From NCBI GenBank assembly GCA_012520235.1, contig JAAYOR010000006.1, positions 1 through 36,184 on the forward strand: DNA of 36,184 nt. The letters are read 5' to 3'. Made by a program: the position numbers and the translations under genes. Source of the DNA: Fretibacterium sp. (lineage in GTDB: Bacteria; Synergistota; Synergistia; Synergistales; Aminobacteriaceae). The notes beneath the pieces are model-generated. The model was not told the origin of the DNA. It made no database searches and worked only from the letters and a program-made list of their open reading frames with translations. Below, piece by piece: positions 7,540-13,702 of this stretch. The stretch's first letter is position 1. Each line of letters starts with the position of its first letter.

Positions 7540-8373
7540 ATGGCTTTGACGACTGACGCAGTGCGCCCCCCGGCCTCCGGAAGTCGTGGTTCGGAGCCTC
7601 TACTGGAGGTCCGGGACCTCCATCACTCTTACCCTGACGGGCATCCGTCCCTGAACGGCGTCTTTTTTGAGCTTTATCCCGGAGAGAAGCTGGCTCTGGT
7701 CGGCCCTAACGGGTCGGGAAAGTCCACGCTCCTGCTTCATCTGGCGGGTTGTCTGGCTGCTCAGAAAGGCGCGGTGCTCCTGCGAGGGCGTCCTGTGGGC
7801 AATGAGCTGAAGCTTCTGCGCGAGGCCGTCGGGCTGATCTTTCAGGAACCCGACGATCAGCTCTTCATGCCGCAGGTCCTTGAGGATGTGGCCTTTGGCC
7901 TGGTGGCCCGGGGGATGGGAACTGCCCTGGCCCATGAGAGGGCGGAAGCGGTGCTGGACGCTCTTAACATAAGCCATCTAGCCTCCCGTCCGCCCCACAG
8001 GCTCTCGGGCGGCGAGAAGCGGCTGGTGGCTCTGGCCGGCATCCTGGCGATGAGCCCGGAGATGGTGGTGCTGGACGAGCCCTCCGCGGCCCTGGACCCC
8101 AGGGCCCGCCGACGGGTGATTGAGCTCCTTCAGGAGCTGGACACCCCGCTCATCCTGGCGACCCACGATCTGGACATGGCCTTGGACGTCTGCGGACGGG
8201 CGGTCCTGCTCTATGAGGGACGGGTCGTAGCGGAGGGCAGGGCCGAGAAGCTTTTGGGCGACGAGGTTCTGCTGTGCCGAAACGGACTGGAGTTGCCCCT
8301 GAGTCTCTCTACCCGCACGCCGTCCACCCTGTCTTCAGCTCGGAACATTGAAGATGACCCGGCTTCTTCTTGA
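7540..8373 (+). CDS. cbiO: Cobalt ECF transporter ATPase CbiO
   Basis: A 277-aa ABC ATPase powering the cobalt importer. It has Walker A GPNGSGKS (55-62), Q-loop Gln102, signature LSGGE (155-159), Walker B VVLDE (176-180) and switch His209 in ATHDLD. I chose ATG 7540, 10 bases after GGAGG (7525-7529). An in-frame TTG at 7519 would overlap cbiQ and has no ribosome site. It is the last gene of the operon. A perfect 16-bp palindrome overlaps its stop codon, without a T run. Confidence 0.95.
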   Translation: MALTTDAVRPPASGSRGSEPLLEVRDLHHSYPDGHPSLNGVFFELYPGEKLALVGPNGSGKSTLLLHLAGCLAAQKGAVLLRGRPVGNELKLLREAVGLIFQEPDDQLFMPQVLEDVAFGLVARGMGTALAHERAEAVLDALNISHLASRPPHRLSGGEKRLVALAGILAMSPEMVVLDEPSAALDPRARRRVIELLQELDTPLILATHDLDMALDVCGRAVLLYEGRVVAEGRAEKLLGDEVLLCRNGLELPLSLSTRTPSTLSSARNIEDDPASS

Positions 8374-8544
8374 CCATCGCGATGGTCTCAAGTCCTAACC
8401 ATGAGCCTGCCGGAAGATCTCGAAGACCGGGTGTCCCCCTTCGTCTTGTAAGTATTGCCTTGCCTTGCCTTGCCTCAGGATAAAGCCCGTTTTGAGAGTT
8501 CGAAGAAAAGTGTCGAACGTCCTTATCAAAAATCAAAATGCAGT
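8374..8544. other. Intergenic stretch with palindrome, TTGCC repeats and hairpin
   Basis: No gene is seen. GACCATCG/CGATGGTC (8372-8387) is a perfect palindrome at the end of cbiO. The pentamer TTGCC is repeated four times in tandem at 8455-8474. GTTCGA (8498-8503) pairs with TCGAAC (8513-8518). None has a T tail, so no convincing terminator for the cobalt operon could be pointed out. Confidence 0.5.
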
Positions 8545-8572
8545 TTGCGGAGTTTGCAAACTGTGCTATACT
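8545..8572 (+). promoter_or_regulatory. Promoter of the ferritin-like gene
   Basis: TTGCGG (8545-8550), a 16-base spacer and TATACT (8567-8572), with TGC just before the -10 box (extended -10). The predicted start near 8579 leaves an untranslated leader of roughly 190 bases. The leader contains a hairpin whose arms CCACCAAG (about 8587-8594) and CTTGTGG pair with one bulged base. A long leader may indicate post-transcriptional control. Confidence 0.6.
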
Positions 8573-8770
8573 CTTCATAACAGGGGCCACCAAGGGCTCT
8601 TGTGGGGTTTGTTGTAATCGCAATTTTCGCCCCAAAAGGCCCCATACATCTCTTTTTTGCTTACTTTGTATGGTTTGTCGTTGTATTTTCAAGTTGCGAG
8701 CCCCACTGACTCAGACTGTTTTTATTGCGAAGTTTGAGGCAACGTGTGTATGAGTGAAAGGAGCAAAACG

Positions 8771-9055
8771 ATGGCAAACGAAGGTTACCATGAGCCGGTT
8801 GCAGAGCTGAGTGGTGAAGCCCGCGATATGCATCGCGCAATCATTTCTTTGGTGGAAGAGCTGGAAGCAGTCGATTGGTATAATCAGCGGGTTGCTACGT
8901 GCAGGGATCAGGAGCTCAAAAAAATCCTTCAGCACAATGCCGATGAGGAAAAAGAACATGCGGCGATGCTGTTGGAGTGGATCCGCAGGCGTGATCAGGT
9001 TTTCGATAAAGAGCTGCGCGACTGGTTGTTCACCGATAAGGAACTCGATCACTGA
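8771..9055 (+). CDS. Encapsulated-ferritin-like protein (EncFtn family), stand-alone
   Basis: A 94-aa all-helical protein. The core EELEAVDWYNQR (29-40) and HNADEEKEHAAMLLEW (55-70) match the EncFtn family. That family forms annular decamers with an inter-subunit ferroxidase site and normally sits inside encapsulin shells. Expected iron ligands Glu30, Glu60 and His63, with Trp36 and Tyr37, are all present. I chose ATG 8771 because AAAGGAG (8757-8763) precedes it by seven bases; in-frame starts upstream lack this. Oddly, the protein ends at FTDKELDH, without the C-terminal extension carrying the shell-targeting peptide, and no encapsulin gene is adjacent. It may act as a free ferroxidase, or use a shell encoded elsewhere. 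Confidence 0.88.
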   Translation: MANEGYHEPVAELSGEARDMHRAIISLVEELEAVDWYNQRVATCRDQELKKILQHNADEEKEHAAMLLEWIRRRDQVFDKELRDWLFTDKELDH

Positions 9056-9123
9056 CTACATAGGTGCGTGTGAAAGCTCAAGTTGATATTGCCATTTAAC
9101 AAGAACCTCTAAGCGACAGGGAA

Positions 9124-9146
9124 GCCGGGCAAGCGCCCGGCTTTTT
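9124..9146 (+). terminator. Intrinsic terminator after the ferritin-like gene
   Basis: GCCGGGC (9124-9130) pairs with GCCCGGC (9135-9141) around a four-base loop and is followed by five T (9142-9146). It lies 68 bases after the stop codon. Confidence 0.9.
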
Positions 9147-9167
9147 CATTGGTGGACCTAAGCTGCC

Positions 9168-9341
9168 ATGCAGGAAAAAGTCCGTGAGGTTTCCATCCAT
9201 TTCGGCGTGTCCAGGATTGGTTCCACTCTGTCTACCTTCCTGGGGTGCGCCGGGTTTTATCTGGAGGAGCTGTTCGTGTGCCCCGACTTCCGGGGCAGAG
9301 GATATGGCAAGACGCTTCAGAGGCACTTGGCCTTTCAGTGA
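9168..9341 (+). pseudogene. GNAT acetyltransferase fragment
   Basis: An open frame from ATG 9168 to TGA 9339-9341 gives 57 residues. Residues about 24-54 read as the central part of a GNAT N-acetyltransferase: STFLG, then YLEELFVCPDFRGRGYGK with the acetyl-CoA pyrophosphate-binding R-G-x-G-x-G/K loop, then LQRHLA. This pattern resembles spermidine/spermine-type GNATs. A full domain needs about 140-160 residues, and the N-terminal strands and the C-terminal half are missing. There is no ribosome site and a terminator lies just upstream. I read this as a decayed remnant rather than a working gene. Confidence 0.7.
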
Positions 9342-9451
9342 GCCTGCAGATCACAGGGTTTGTCGCTTCAAAGCTTCGCCTGATTTGTGGCTGTCCCCTG
9401 CTCTGAAGGAGGGATATTTTTTAAGAGGTCTCAAATTTTGATGTAATGTTT

Positions 9452-9460
9452 TGATACAAT
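9452..9460 (+). promoter_or_regulatory. Extended -10 promoter of the yedE leader
   Basis: TACAAT at 9455-9460 is preceded by TG-A, giving an extended -10 element. No canonical -35 is seen at 17 bases. Transcription starting near 9467 would give a leader of about 250 bases before the YedE start codon. Confidence 0.5.
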
Positions 9461-9466
9461 AAGGAC

Positions 9467-9701
9467 GCTGTGAAGTGCTTTGGTTCTTTCCCTCTTTTTT
9501 CTCTTTTTCAGGTTTTTGTGAAAGCGAGGTGAGGTCGTTGTCTCTTGTCTTGACGTGACGCTGAAGCGCGCGCTGTCAGGGCGTCGCCCTGAGGTCAGAG
9601 CCTGAAGTGGCCCTGCTTTTTACGGCCTCACAGGCGAAACCGGCTGAGCCTTCAAGAGGGACCTGCCCTCTTGAGCTTGTTTTTGCTTTGTAAAACCTGA
9701 A
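9467..9701 (+). promoter_or_regulatory. Structured leader of yedE with attenuator-like terminator
   Basis: No gene fits this 235-base stretch. It begins with a pyrimidine-rich segment. Three hairpins follow: TCAGGGC (9576-9582) with the matching arm at 9585-9592; GGCCTCA (9624-9630) with TGAGCC (9645-9650), one bulge; and a perfect 9-bp stem TCAAGAGGG (9652-9660) with CCCTCTTGA (9666-9674), followed by GCTTGTTTTTG. The last one looks like an intrinsic terminator placed just ahead of the ribosome site of the selenium/sulfur transport gene. This layout suggests a transcription attenuator or riboswitch. I could not match it to a known riboswitch class. Confidence 0.5.
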
Positions 9702-9719
9702 TGGGAGGTTTGTCTTTCT

Positions 9720-10799
9720 ATGGACAAGATGTTGACGTCCCGCAACGGTCCTTGGATCGCGGGCGGACTTATAGGTCTCATCGCAGTTGTGTTGGTGAAA
9801 TATGGCAACCCTGGCAACATGGGGTTTTGTGTGGCCTGCTTCACCCGTGACATCGCCGGAGCGCTGGGCCTGCATCGCGCGAATGTGGTTCAGTTTCTCC
9901 GGCCGGAGATCCCCGGCTTCATCCTGGGGGCGTTCGTCTCCTCGCTTATATTTGGGGAGTTTCGTCCGCGCAGCGGGTCCTCTCCTATAGCGCGCTTTGT
10001 CCTGGGCGTGTGTGCCATGTTCGGCGCGCTGGTCTTTCTGGGTTGCCCCTGGCGGGCCTACCTGCGTCTGGCCGGCGGTGACTGGACTGCCCTCTATGGG
10101 ATCGGAGGCTTGATCGTCGGAGTGCTGGTCGGCATCGGCTTCTTGTGGAACGGCTTCAGCCTGGGGGCCTCAGACCAAAACCCGCGCCCCACGGGGCTCT
10201 TGATGCCGTTCCTGGCTCTCGTGCTGCTGGCCTTCGTCTTCGTTCGGCCGCTCTTCGGGCCTGAGGGCACCGGGCCTATCTTCTTCTCTGAGAAAGCGCC
10301 GGGCTCTCTACACGCGCCGCTTCTCCTCTCGCTGGGGGCGGGTCTTCTGGTGGGCTGGCTGGCGCAGCGCAGCCGGTTCTGCACCGTGGGCGCTCTGCGT
10401 GACCTGCTCATGCTCGGGGACGGACATCTCTTTAAGGGGATTCTGGCCTTCACGGTCGTGGCCTTTGGCGCAAATTATGCCCTCGGTTTCTTCAAGCCCG
10501 GCTTTGAAGGCCAGCCTGTGGCCCACACCAATCAGCTGTGGAACTTCCTGGGCATGGCCCTCTCCGGCCTGGCCTTCACTTTGGCCGGCGGTTGCCCTGG
10601 CCGACAGCTCATCATGACGGGCGAGGGCGACGGCGATGCTGCCATCTTTGTGCTGGGGATGCTGACCGGCGCAGCTTTTGCCCATAACTTTGGCACCGCC
10701 AGCAGCGGAGCAGGTATCGGGGCCATGGGGATTCCCGCCACGATCGCCGGAATCGTCATCTGCCTGGCCATCGGCATCACCTGCCGTCAGACGGCCTGA
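9720..10799 (+). CDS. yedE: YedE family putative selenium transporter
   Basis: A 359-aa polytopic membrane protein with about 9-10 hydrophobic segments, of the YeeE/YedE fold. The Cys residues that define the family are present: FCVACFTRDI (near 37-45), GCPWRAYLRLAGGD (near 113-126), RSRFCTVGALRD (near 218-229) and GGCPGRQ (near 292-298). In the related thiosulfate importer such cysteines relay the substrate through the membrane. The YedE selenium subfamily (TIGR04112) is defined by co-occurrence with selenium metabolism and a TusA/YedF-like partner, which is exactly the next gene. The ATG at 9720 follows GGGAGG with a spacing of about 12. Selenium rather than sulfur as substrate is inference. 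Confidence 0.88.
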   Translation: MDKMLTSRNGPWIAGGLIGLIAVVLVKYGNPGNMGFCVACFTRDIAGALGLHRANVVQFLRPEIPGFILGAFVSSLIFGEFRPRSGSSPIARFVLGVCAMFGALVFLGCPWRAYLRLAGGDWTALYGIGGLIVGVLVGIGFLWNGFSLGASDQNPRPTGLLMPFLALVLLAFVFVRPLFGPEGTGPIFFSEKAPGSLHAPLLLSLGAGLLVGWLAQRSRFCTVGALRDLLMLGDGHLFKGILAFTVVAFGANYALGFFKPGFEGQPVAHTNQLWNFLGMALSGLAFTLAGGCPGRQLIMTGEGDGDAAIFVLGMLTGAAFAHNFGTASSGAGIGAMGIPATIAGIVICLAIGITCRQTA

Positions 10800-10844
10800 G
10801 ACGAGATCCGAAGGATCCGACAGAGATAAGGAGTGAAGAAGAAG

Positions 10845-11063
10845 ATGAGTGACACGATTGTCGTCAACGCCTCCGGGCTCTCCTGCCCACAGCCCGTTCT
10901 GGAGACGAAGAAGGCCCTGACCGGCCTGACCTCAGGGAGAGTCGAGGTGCAGGTGGACACTGTGACCTCGCGCGATAACGTCGCCCGGTTCGCTACGAAC
11001 AAAGGGTGGACGGTGGAAAAAAAGGAAACCGAGACCGGCTATGTGGTGATCCTGTCCCGCTAG
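10845..11063 (+). CDS. TusA/YedF-like sulfur- or selenium-carrier protein
   Basis: A 72-aa small alpha/beta protein of the SirA/TusA fold. The hallmark CPxP motif is at residues 14-17 (SGLSCPQPVLETKKAL); Cys14 would carry a persulfide or perselenide. I chose ATG 10845, 11 bases after AAGGAG; an in-frame GTG at 10833 overlaps the ribosome site. It follows yedE by 45 bases, so the pair should be one transcript: membrane uptake handing substrate to a carrier. It corresponds to the N-terminal domain of YedF; the C-terminal DsrE-like domain of full YedF is absent. A strong terminator follows. Confidence 0.9.
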   Translation: MSDTIVVNASGLSCPQPVLETKKALTGLTSGRVEVQVDTVTSRDNVARFATNKGWTVEKKETETGYVVILSR

Positions 11064-11102
11064 AAACCCTATGCGGGGTCGCATAAGTCAATCCAACTGT
11101 GA

Positions 11103-11133
11103 GGAGGGGCGGAGGAAGAGCCCCTCCTTTTTT
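11103..11133 (+). terminator. Intrinsic terminator after the yedE-tusA pair
   Basis: GGAGGGGC (11103-11110) pairs with GCCCCTCC (11120-11127) and is followed by six T (11128-11133). Confidence 0.92.
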
Positions 11134-11350
11134 AATGCGCCCTCGGGCCTTTTCCCGTTCCCGATCCCGCTCTGAACGTCCTTTGCCCCGAAGCTTGCCC
11201 GGATCTTTCTTAATCTTCAAGGCAATGATAAAGTAAAGGAGACGTGGCCCAGGTAAGAGGCCACACCCTTGTTCTCATGGGAGACTGTCCAGGTATTTGT
11301 CAATGCCAATTCAGGCTATAGACGCACATCATAAAGGAGGAAGATCACTA

Positions 11351-12112
11351 ATGAGCGTTTCTCTTGCCCAAGCGAGTCTGCTGGATATCTTTGAGGTTTT
11401 GAGGAGCAAGCGGTTTGTGGACATGACCCACACTTTTTCAGAGGGTATCCCACACTGGCCCGGTTTCCCGGAACAGAAGGCCGAGCTTATCTACCATTAT
11501 GACGAGGGCGTCGGGACCATGGGGTCGGGCTTTTGCGCGCACTACTACGGACACGTGGGGCAGTGGGGCACTCACGTGGACCCTCCCTGCCATTTCGTCA
11601 AGGGTGGGCGGACGCTGGATGAGCTGGATGTCAAGGAGATGATCTGCCCTCTGGCCGTCCTGGACGTGCATGAGAAGGCGGCAGCGAACCCGGACTACGC
11701 CGGCGCGCCTGAGGACCTCTACGATTGGGAGAAGCGCCACGGTCGCTTGCCGGAGGGCGCTTTCGTGGTGCTTCGCACCGACTGGTTCAAGCGGTGGCCG
11801 GATCCCGCTGCTATAGCCAACGCGGACGCGGAGGGGATCCCGCATTTCCCCGGCTGGGGGATGGAGCTCCTCAAGATCCTGTGCGAGGAGCGCAAGGTCC
11901 GGGCTATCGGGCACGAGACCACTGACACGGATCCCGGCTGTACCGGCAGTCTGCCCGGGGAATACTACGTGCTGGATCAGGATATCTATCAAGTGGAGCT
12001 TCTTGCAAACACGGATCAGCTCCCGGAATGGGGTGCTCTGGTCGTTGCCAGCTGGCCCAAGCCCCTCAAGGGCTCCGGCTTCCCGGCTCGCGTCTTCGCC
12101 ATCCTGCCTTAG
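11351..12112 (+). CDS. Cyclase-family metal-dependent hydrolase
   Basis: A 253-aa protein of the cyclase/kynurenine-formamidase-like family (PF04199). The metal site is visible as HVGQWGTHVDPPCHF (about residues 63-77), the family's H-x-G-T-H-x-D-x-x-x-H pattern. A later IGHETTDTDPG (about 193-203) supplies a further conserved His. Such enzymes hydrolyse cyclic amides, formamides or lactones. The true substrate cannot be told from sequence; kynurenine formamidase is only one option and no tryptophan genes are nearby. The start is ATG 11351, 10 bases after AAAGGAGG (11333-11340); the frame is also open further upstream, from TTG 11297. No signal peptide. It is monocistronic, between two terminators. 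Confidence 0.88.
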   Translation: MSVSLAQASLLDIFEVLRSKRFVDMTHTFSEGIPHWPGFPEQKAELIYHYDEGVGTMGSGFCAHYYGHVGQWGTHVDPPCHFVKGGRTLDELDVKEMICPLAVLDVHEKAAANPDYAGAPEDLYDWEKRHGRLPEGAFVVLRTDWFKRWPDPAAIANADAEGIPHFPGWGMELLKILCEERKVRAIGHETTDTDPGCTGSLPGEYYVLDQDIYQVELLANTDQLPEWGALVVASWPKPLKGSGFPARVFAILP

Positions 12113-12190
12113 GGTCATTTGAGGGCACGGGAGTTTTTGTAGTTTTTTGGGTGTTGCGTTTGGTGTCTATCCAAGCCCCAAAAAAATCCA

Positions 12191-12225
12191 AAAATCCGGA
12201 GGAGCTTAAGCTCCCCCGGATTTTT
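12191..12225. terminator. Bidirectional terminator between cyclase and rhodanese genes
   Basis: ATCCGG-A-GGAGC (12194-12205) pairs with GCTCC-C-CCGGAT (12210-12221) with one mismatch and a TTAA loop. Five T follow on the right and a run of A precedes on the left. It can stop transcription of the cyclase gene and, read from the other side, of the convergent rhodanese gene. Confidence 0.85.
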
Positions 12226-12305
12226 GTCTTACTGCCTTACTGCCTCACTTGACGTTGAGGAGGAGGCTATTCCTCCCCTGGTGGTCTGAGGCTTCTGGGC
12301 ACCCC

Positions 12306-12773
12306 TTATTTGTCGTGTCCTTCTGGCTCCAGCTTGTTGTCGGCTGTCTTGCTCCAGTCTATGACACCGCCCTTATAGTTCGTCACCTTCTCGGCCTCGA
12401 AGGAAAAGTCCTTGACGAGAGCCTCAGCAAATTCGTTGCTCTGTTTTCCGGAGTTGCAGTAGACGATTACCTCTACATCCTTTACGATGCCGGCCGCGGT
12501 CAGGGCCTCGGCAGCTCCTTCCTCCTTCAGCTTGGCCAGGGGGAAGTTAATCGTTCCGGGGATGTGTCCGCCGGGGATCCCCTCGCGAGGGGCTTTGCCG
12601 TTGTAGACCTCCTCCGGGCGGACGTCTACGACGATGACGCCGGGCTGGCCCAGCTTCTCCTTAAAGGTGGCCTGATCGATCTCCCCGATCTTAGGTCCAA
12701 AAAAGGCGCTGGCAACGCCGGAAAGGACAAGGACGAACAGTGCAGCCAAAGACAGTTTTTTCAGATGCTTCAT
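12306..12773 (-). CDS. Exported rhodanese-domain protein
   Basis: A 155-aa single-domain sulfurtransferase with signal peptide (residues 1-23, ASA-FFG). The rhodanese fold is marked by VIVVDVRPEEVYNGK (46-60), GGHIPGTINFP (68-78) and the active-site loop C-N-S-G-K-Q-S with Cys106 forming the persulfide. It should act in the periplasm, moving sulfane sulfur (or selenium), perhaps with the YedE protein or the TVP38/Fe-S operon next door; that link is positional inference. The start codon (complement of 12771-12773) is preceded by AGGAGAG. The last residues after the domain are acidic with a terminal GHDK. Confidence 0.9.
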   Translation of the reverse strand: MKHLKKLSLAALFVLVLSGVASAFFGPKIGEIDQATFKEKLGQPGVIVVDVRPEEVYNGKAPREGIPGGHIPGTINFPLAKLKEEGAAEALTAAGIVKDVEVIVYCNSGKQSNEFAEALVKDFSFEAEKVTNYKGGVIDWSKTADNKLEPEGHDK

Positions 12774-12789
12774 AATACAGTCACTCTCC

Positions 12790-13345
12790 TATAGAAAATC
12801 AATGATGGCGTTACAATTACTCGGCGGAGCTGGCTCCAATGGCATGAGCCAACTCCGAAACCTGGGTTGGCTTCGCGTGGGGCTTTCTCCAGAGTGCAAA
12901 AGCACAAATCAAATATGGAAGCGTCCGCCGCAGGCTTTGACGACTGCTGAAGAACGAAACAGCACGCCCATTTTCAGCGGAGAAGATGAAGGGAGGCCCG
13001 TGGAGCGGAGTTATCTCTGAGAGTGCAGCCCGTGCAGGAGAGTACGGCACGTCATGTGAAGGCACATGTGAATGCATAGGTCATATCTCATCCGCTCCTT
13101 TCTCAGCCCTCATCTGAGGCTGATAAAATTTGGCGCTGCAAAAGGCACAGCGCGGTTGACTTTCTTGCAAATGAAGCAATCCAGTCAACAGCTTCTCAAG
13201 TATAGCAGAGCCCCGGCTTTTAAGAAATCCGCTTTCTCTGAAGACGGAGAGCTTGGAGACAGCCTTGCCTTGAGCGTCGGATGCGCATACTGTGCCTCTG
13301 TCCTTTTACCTCCGCTGATGCAGAAAGCCTGGCTCAAGCGAGCGA
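12790..13345. other. Non-coding stretch rich in hairpins
   Basis: Frames open here (for example 12802-13020 and 13072-13398) lack ribosome sites and recognisable motifs. The stretch 13053-13189 holds four hairpins in a row: CATGTG/CACATG (13053-13068, four-base loop); TCAGCCCTCA/TGAGGCTGA (13103-13123, one bulge); GCGCTG/CAGCGC (13133-13153); and a symmetrical one, GTTGACT-3 nt-TTGC/GCAA-3 nt-AGTCAAC (13155-13189). Such density suggests a structured RNA or repeat-derived DNA. No known RNA family was recognised, and no promoter directly before it. Confidence 0.4.
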
Positions 13346-13374
13346 TTGGTTCTTCCCTGGCATTCGTGTATAAT
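13346..13374 (+). promoter_or_regulatory. Strong sigma-70-type promoter
   Basis: TTGGTT (13346-13351), a 17-base spacer and a perfect TATAAT (13369-13374). Transcription would start near 13381. It drives the mini-ORF at 13421 and, further on, the TVP38 operon that starts at 13703. This is one of the best matches to a vegetative promoter in the window. Confidence 0.75.
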
Positions 13375-13420
13375 CAAATTCGTATTCCATTCCAATAAGG
13401 AGAGGAGAGGAGCGAAAACT

Positions 13421-13507
13421 ATGACTGTCTACACCTGATGCGGTTCGCTGCTGCACGGCGTGCATCTTCGTACCGCAGTGCCCTCCGGTCCGGCTCCTCT
13501 TTCCTGA
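13421..13507 (+). CDS. Candidate UGA-containing mini-ORF (possible selenopeptide or leader)
   Basis: A repeated Shine-Dalgarno (AGGAGAGGAGAGGAG, 13400-13414 region) stands six to seven bases before ATG 13421. The frame reads MTVYT, then UGA (13436-13438), then CGSLLHGVHL and on to a second UGA at 13505-13507, 28 codons in all. The first UGA is directly followed by a hairpin. Its outer stem is TGCGGT (13439-13444)/ACCGCA (13472-13477), its inner stem TGCAC (13452-13456)/GTGCA (13460-13464), and its apical loop GGC begins 18 bases after UGA. This geometry fits bacterial SECIS elements. It could encode a tiny Sec peptide with a U-C pair, be a selenium-sensing leader for the TVP38 operon, or be a five-residue peptide followed by an unrelated hairpin. 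No homologue is recognised. Confidence 0.4.
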
Positions 13508-13582
13508 AGGCGTCCCATCAAATCAAAGCTTCCCAGAGGAAACCGAGCCCGGAGATACGAAATTGCGGCGTATCCCTTCGCT
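13483..13582 (+). promoter_or_regulatory. Downstream leader hairpins of the TVP38 operon
   Basis: After the mini-ORF a long interrupted stem can form: CTCCGG, GGCTC and TTTCCT segments (about 13483-13505) pair with GAGGAAA, GAGC and CCGGAG (about 13535-13554). A further perfect 6-bp hairpin follows, GATACG (13554-13559)/CGTATC (13569-13574). Together with the SECIS-like hairpin this makes a heavily folded leader of about 320 bases between promoter and first long gene. No T run follows, so it is not an obvious terminator. Confidence 0.4.
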
Positions 13583-13702
13583 TTGAATCGATCCCCTGAG
13601 CCTGGAACAGGGCTGACTTGTCTTGTTCTTAAGCTGATGGTGTTTTGTTGTTATCCGGGATCGGGTTGGCGATCTTCTTTTCTCTTTGTGGGAGGAAACT
13701 CT

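Noticed and set aside
8455-8474. Four tandem TTGCC units as a possible CRISPR or phase-variable repeat
   Set aside because: Far too short and without spacers for CRISPR. It lies outside genes and clear promoters, so a phase-variation role cannot be supported.
12817-13077. An 86-residue minus-strand frame upstream of the rhodanese gene
   Set aside because: No ribosome site or recognisable domain; the composition is not protein-like enough to support a gene.
13072-13398. A 108-residue plus-strand frame in the hairpin-rich gap
   Set aside because: No ribosome site or motif. The frame overlaps the promoter at 13346-13374 and several hairpins, so coding is unlikely.
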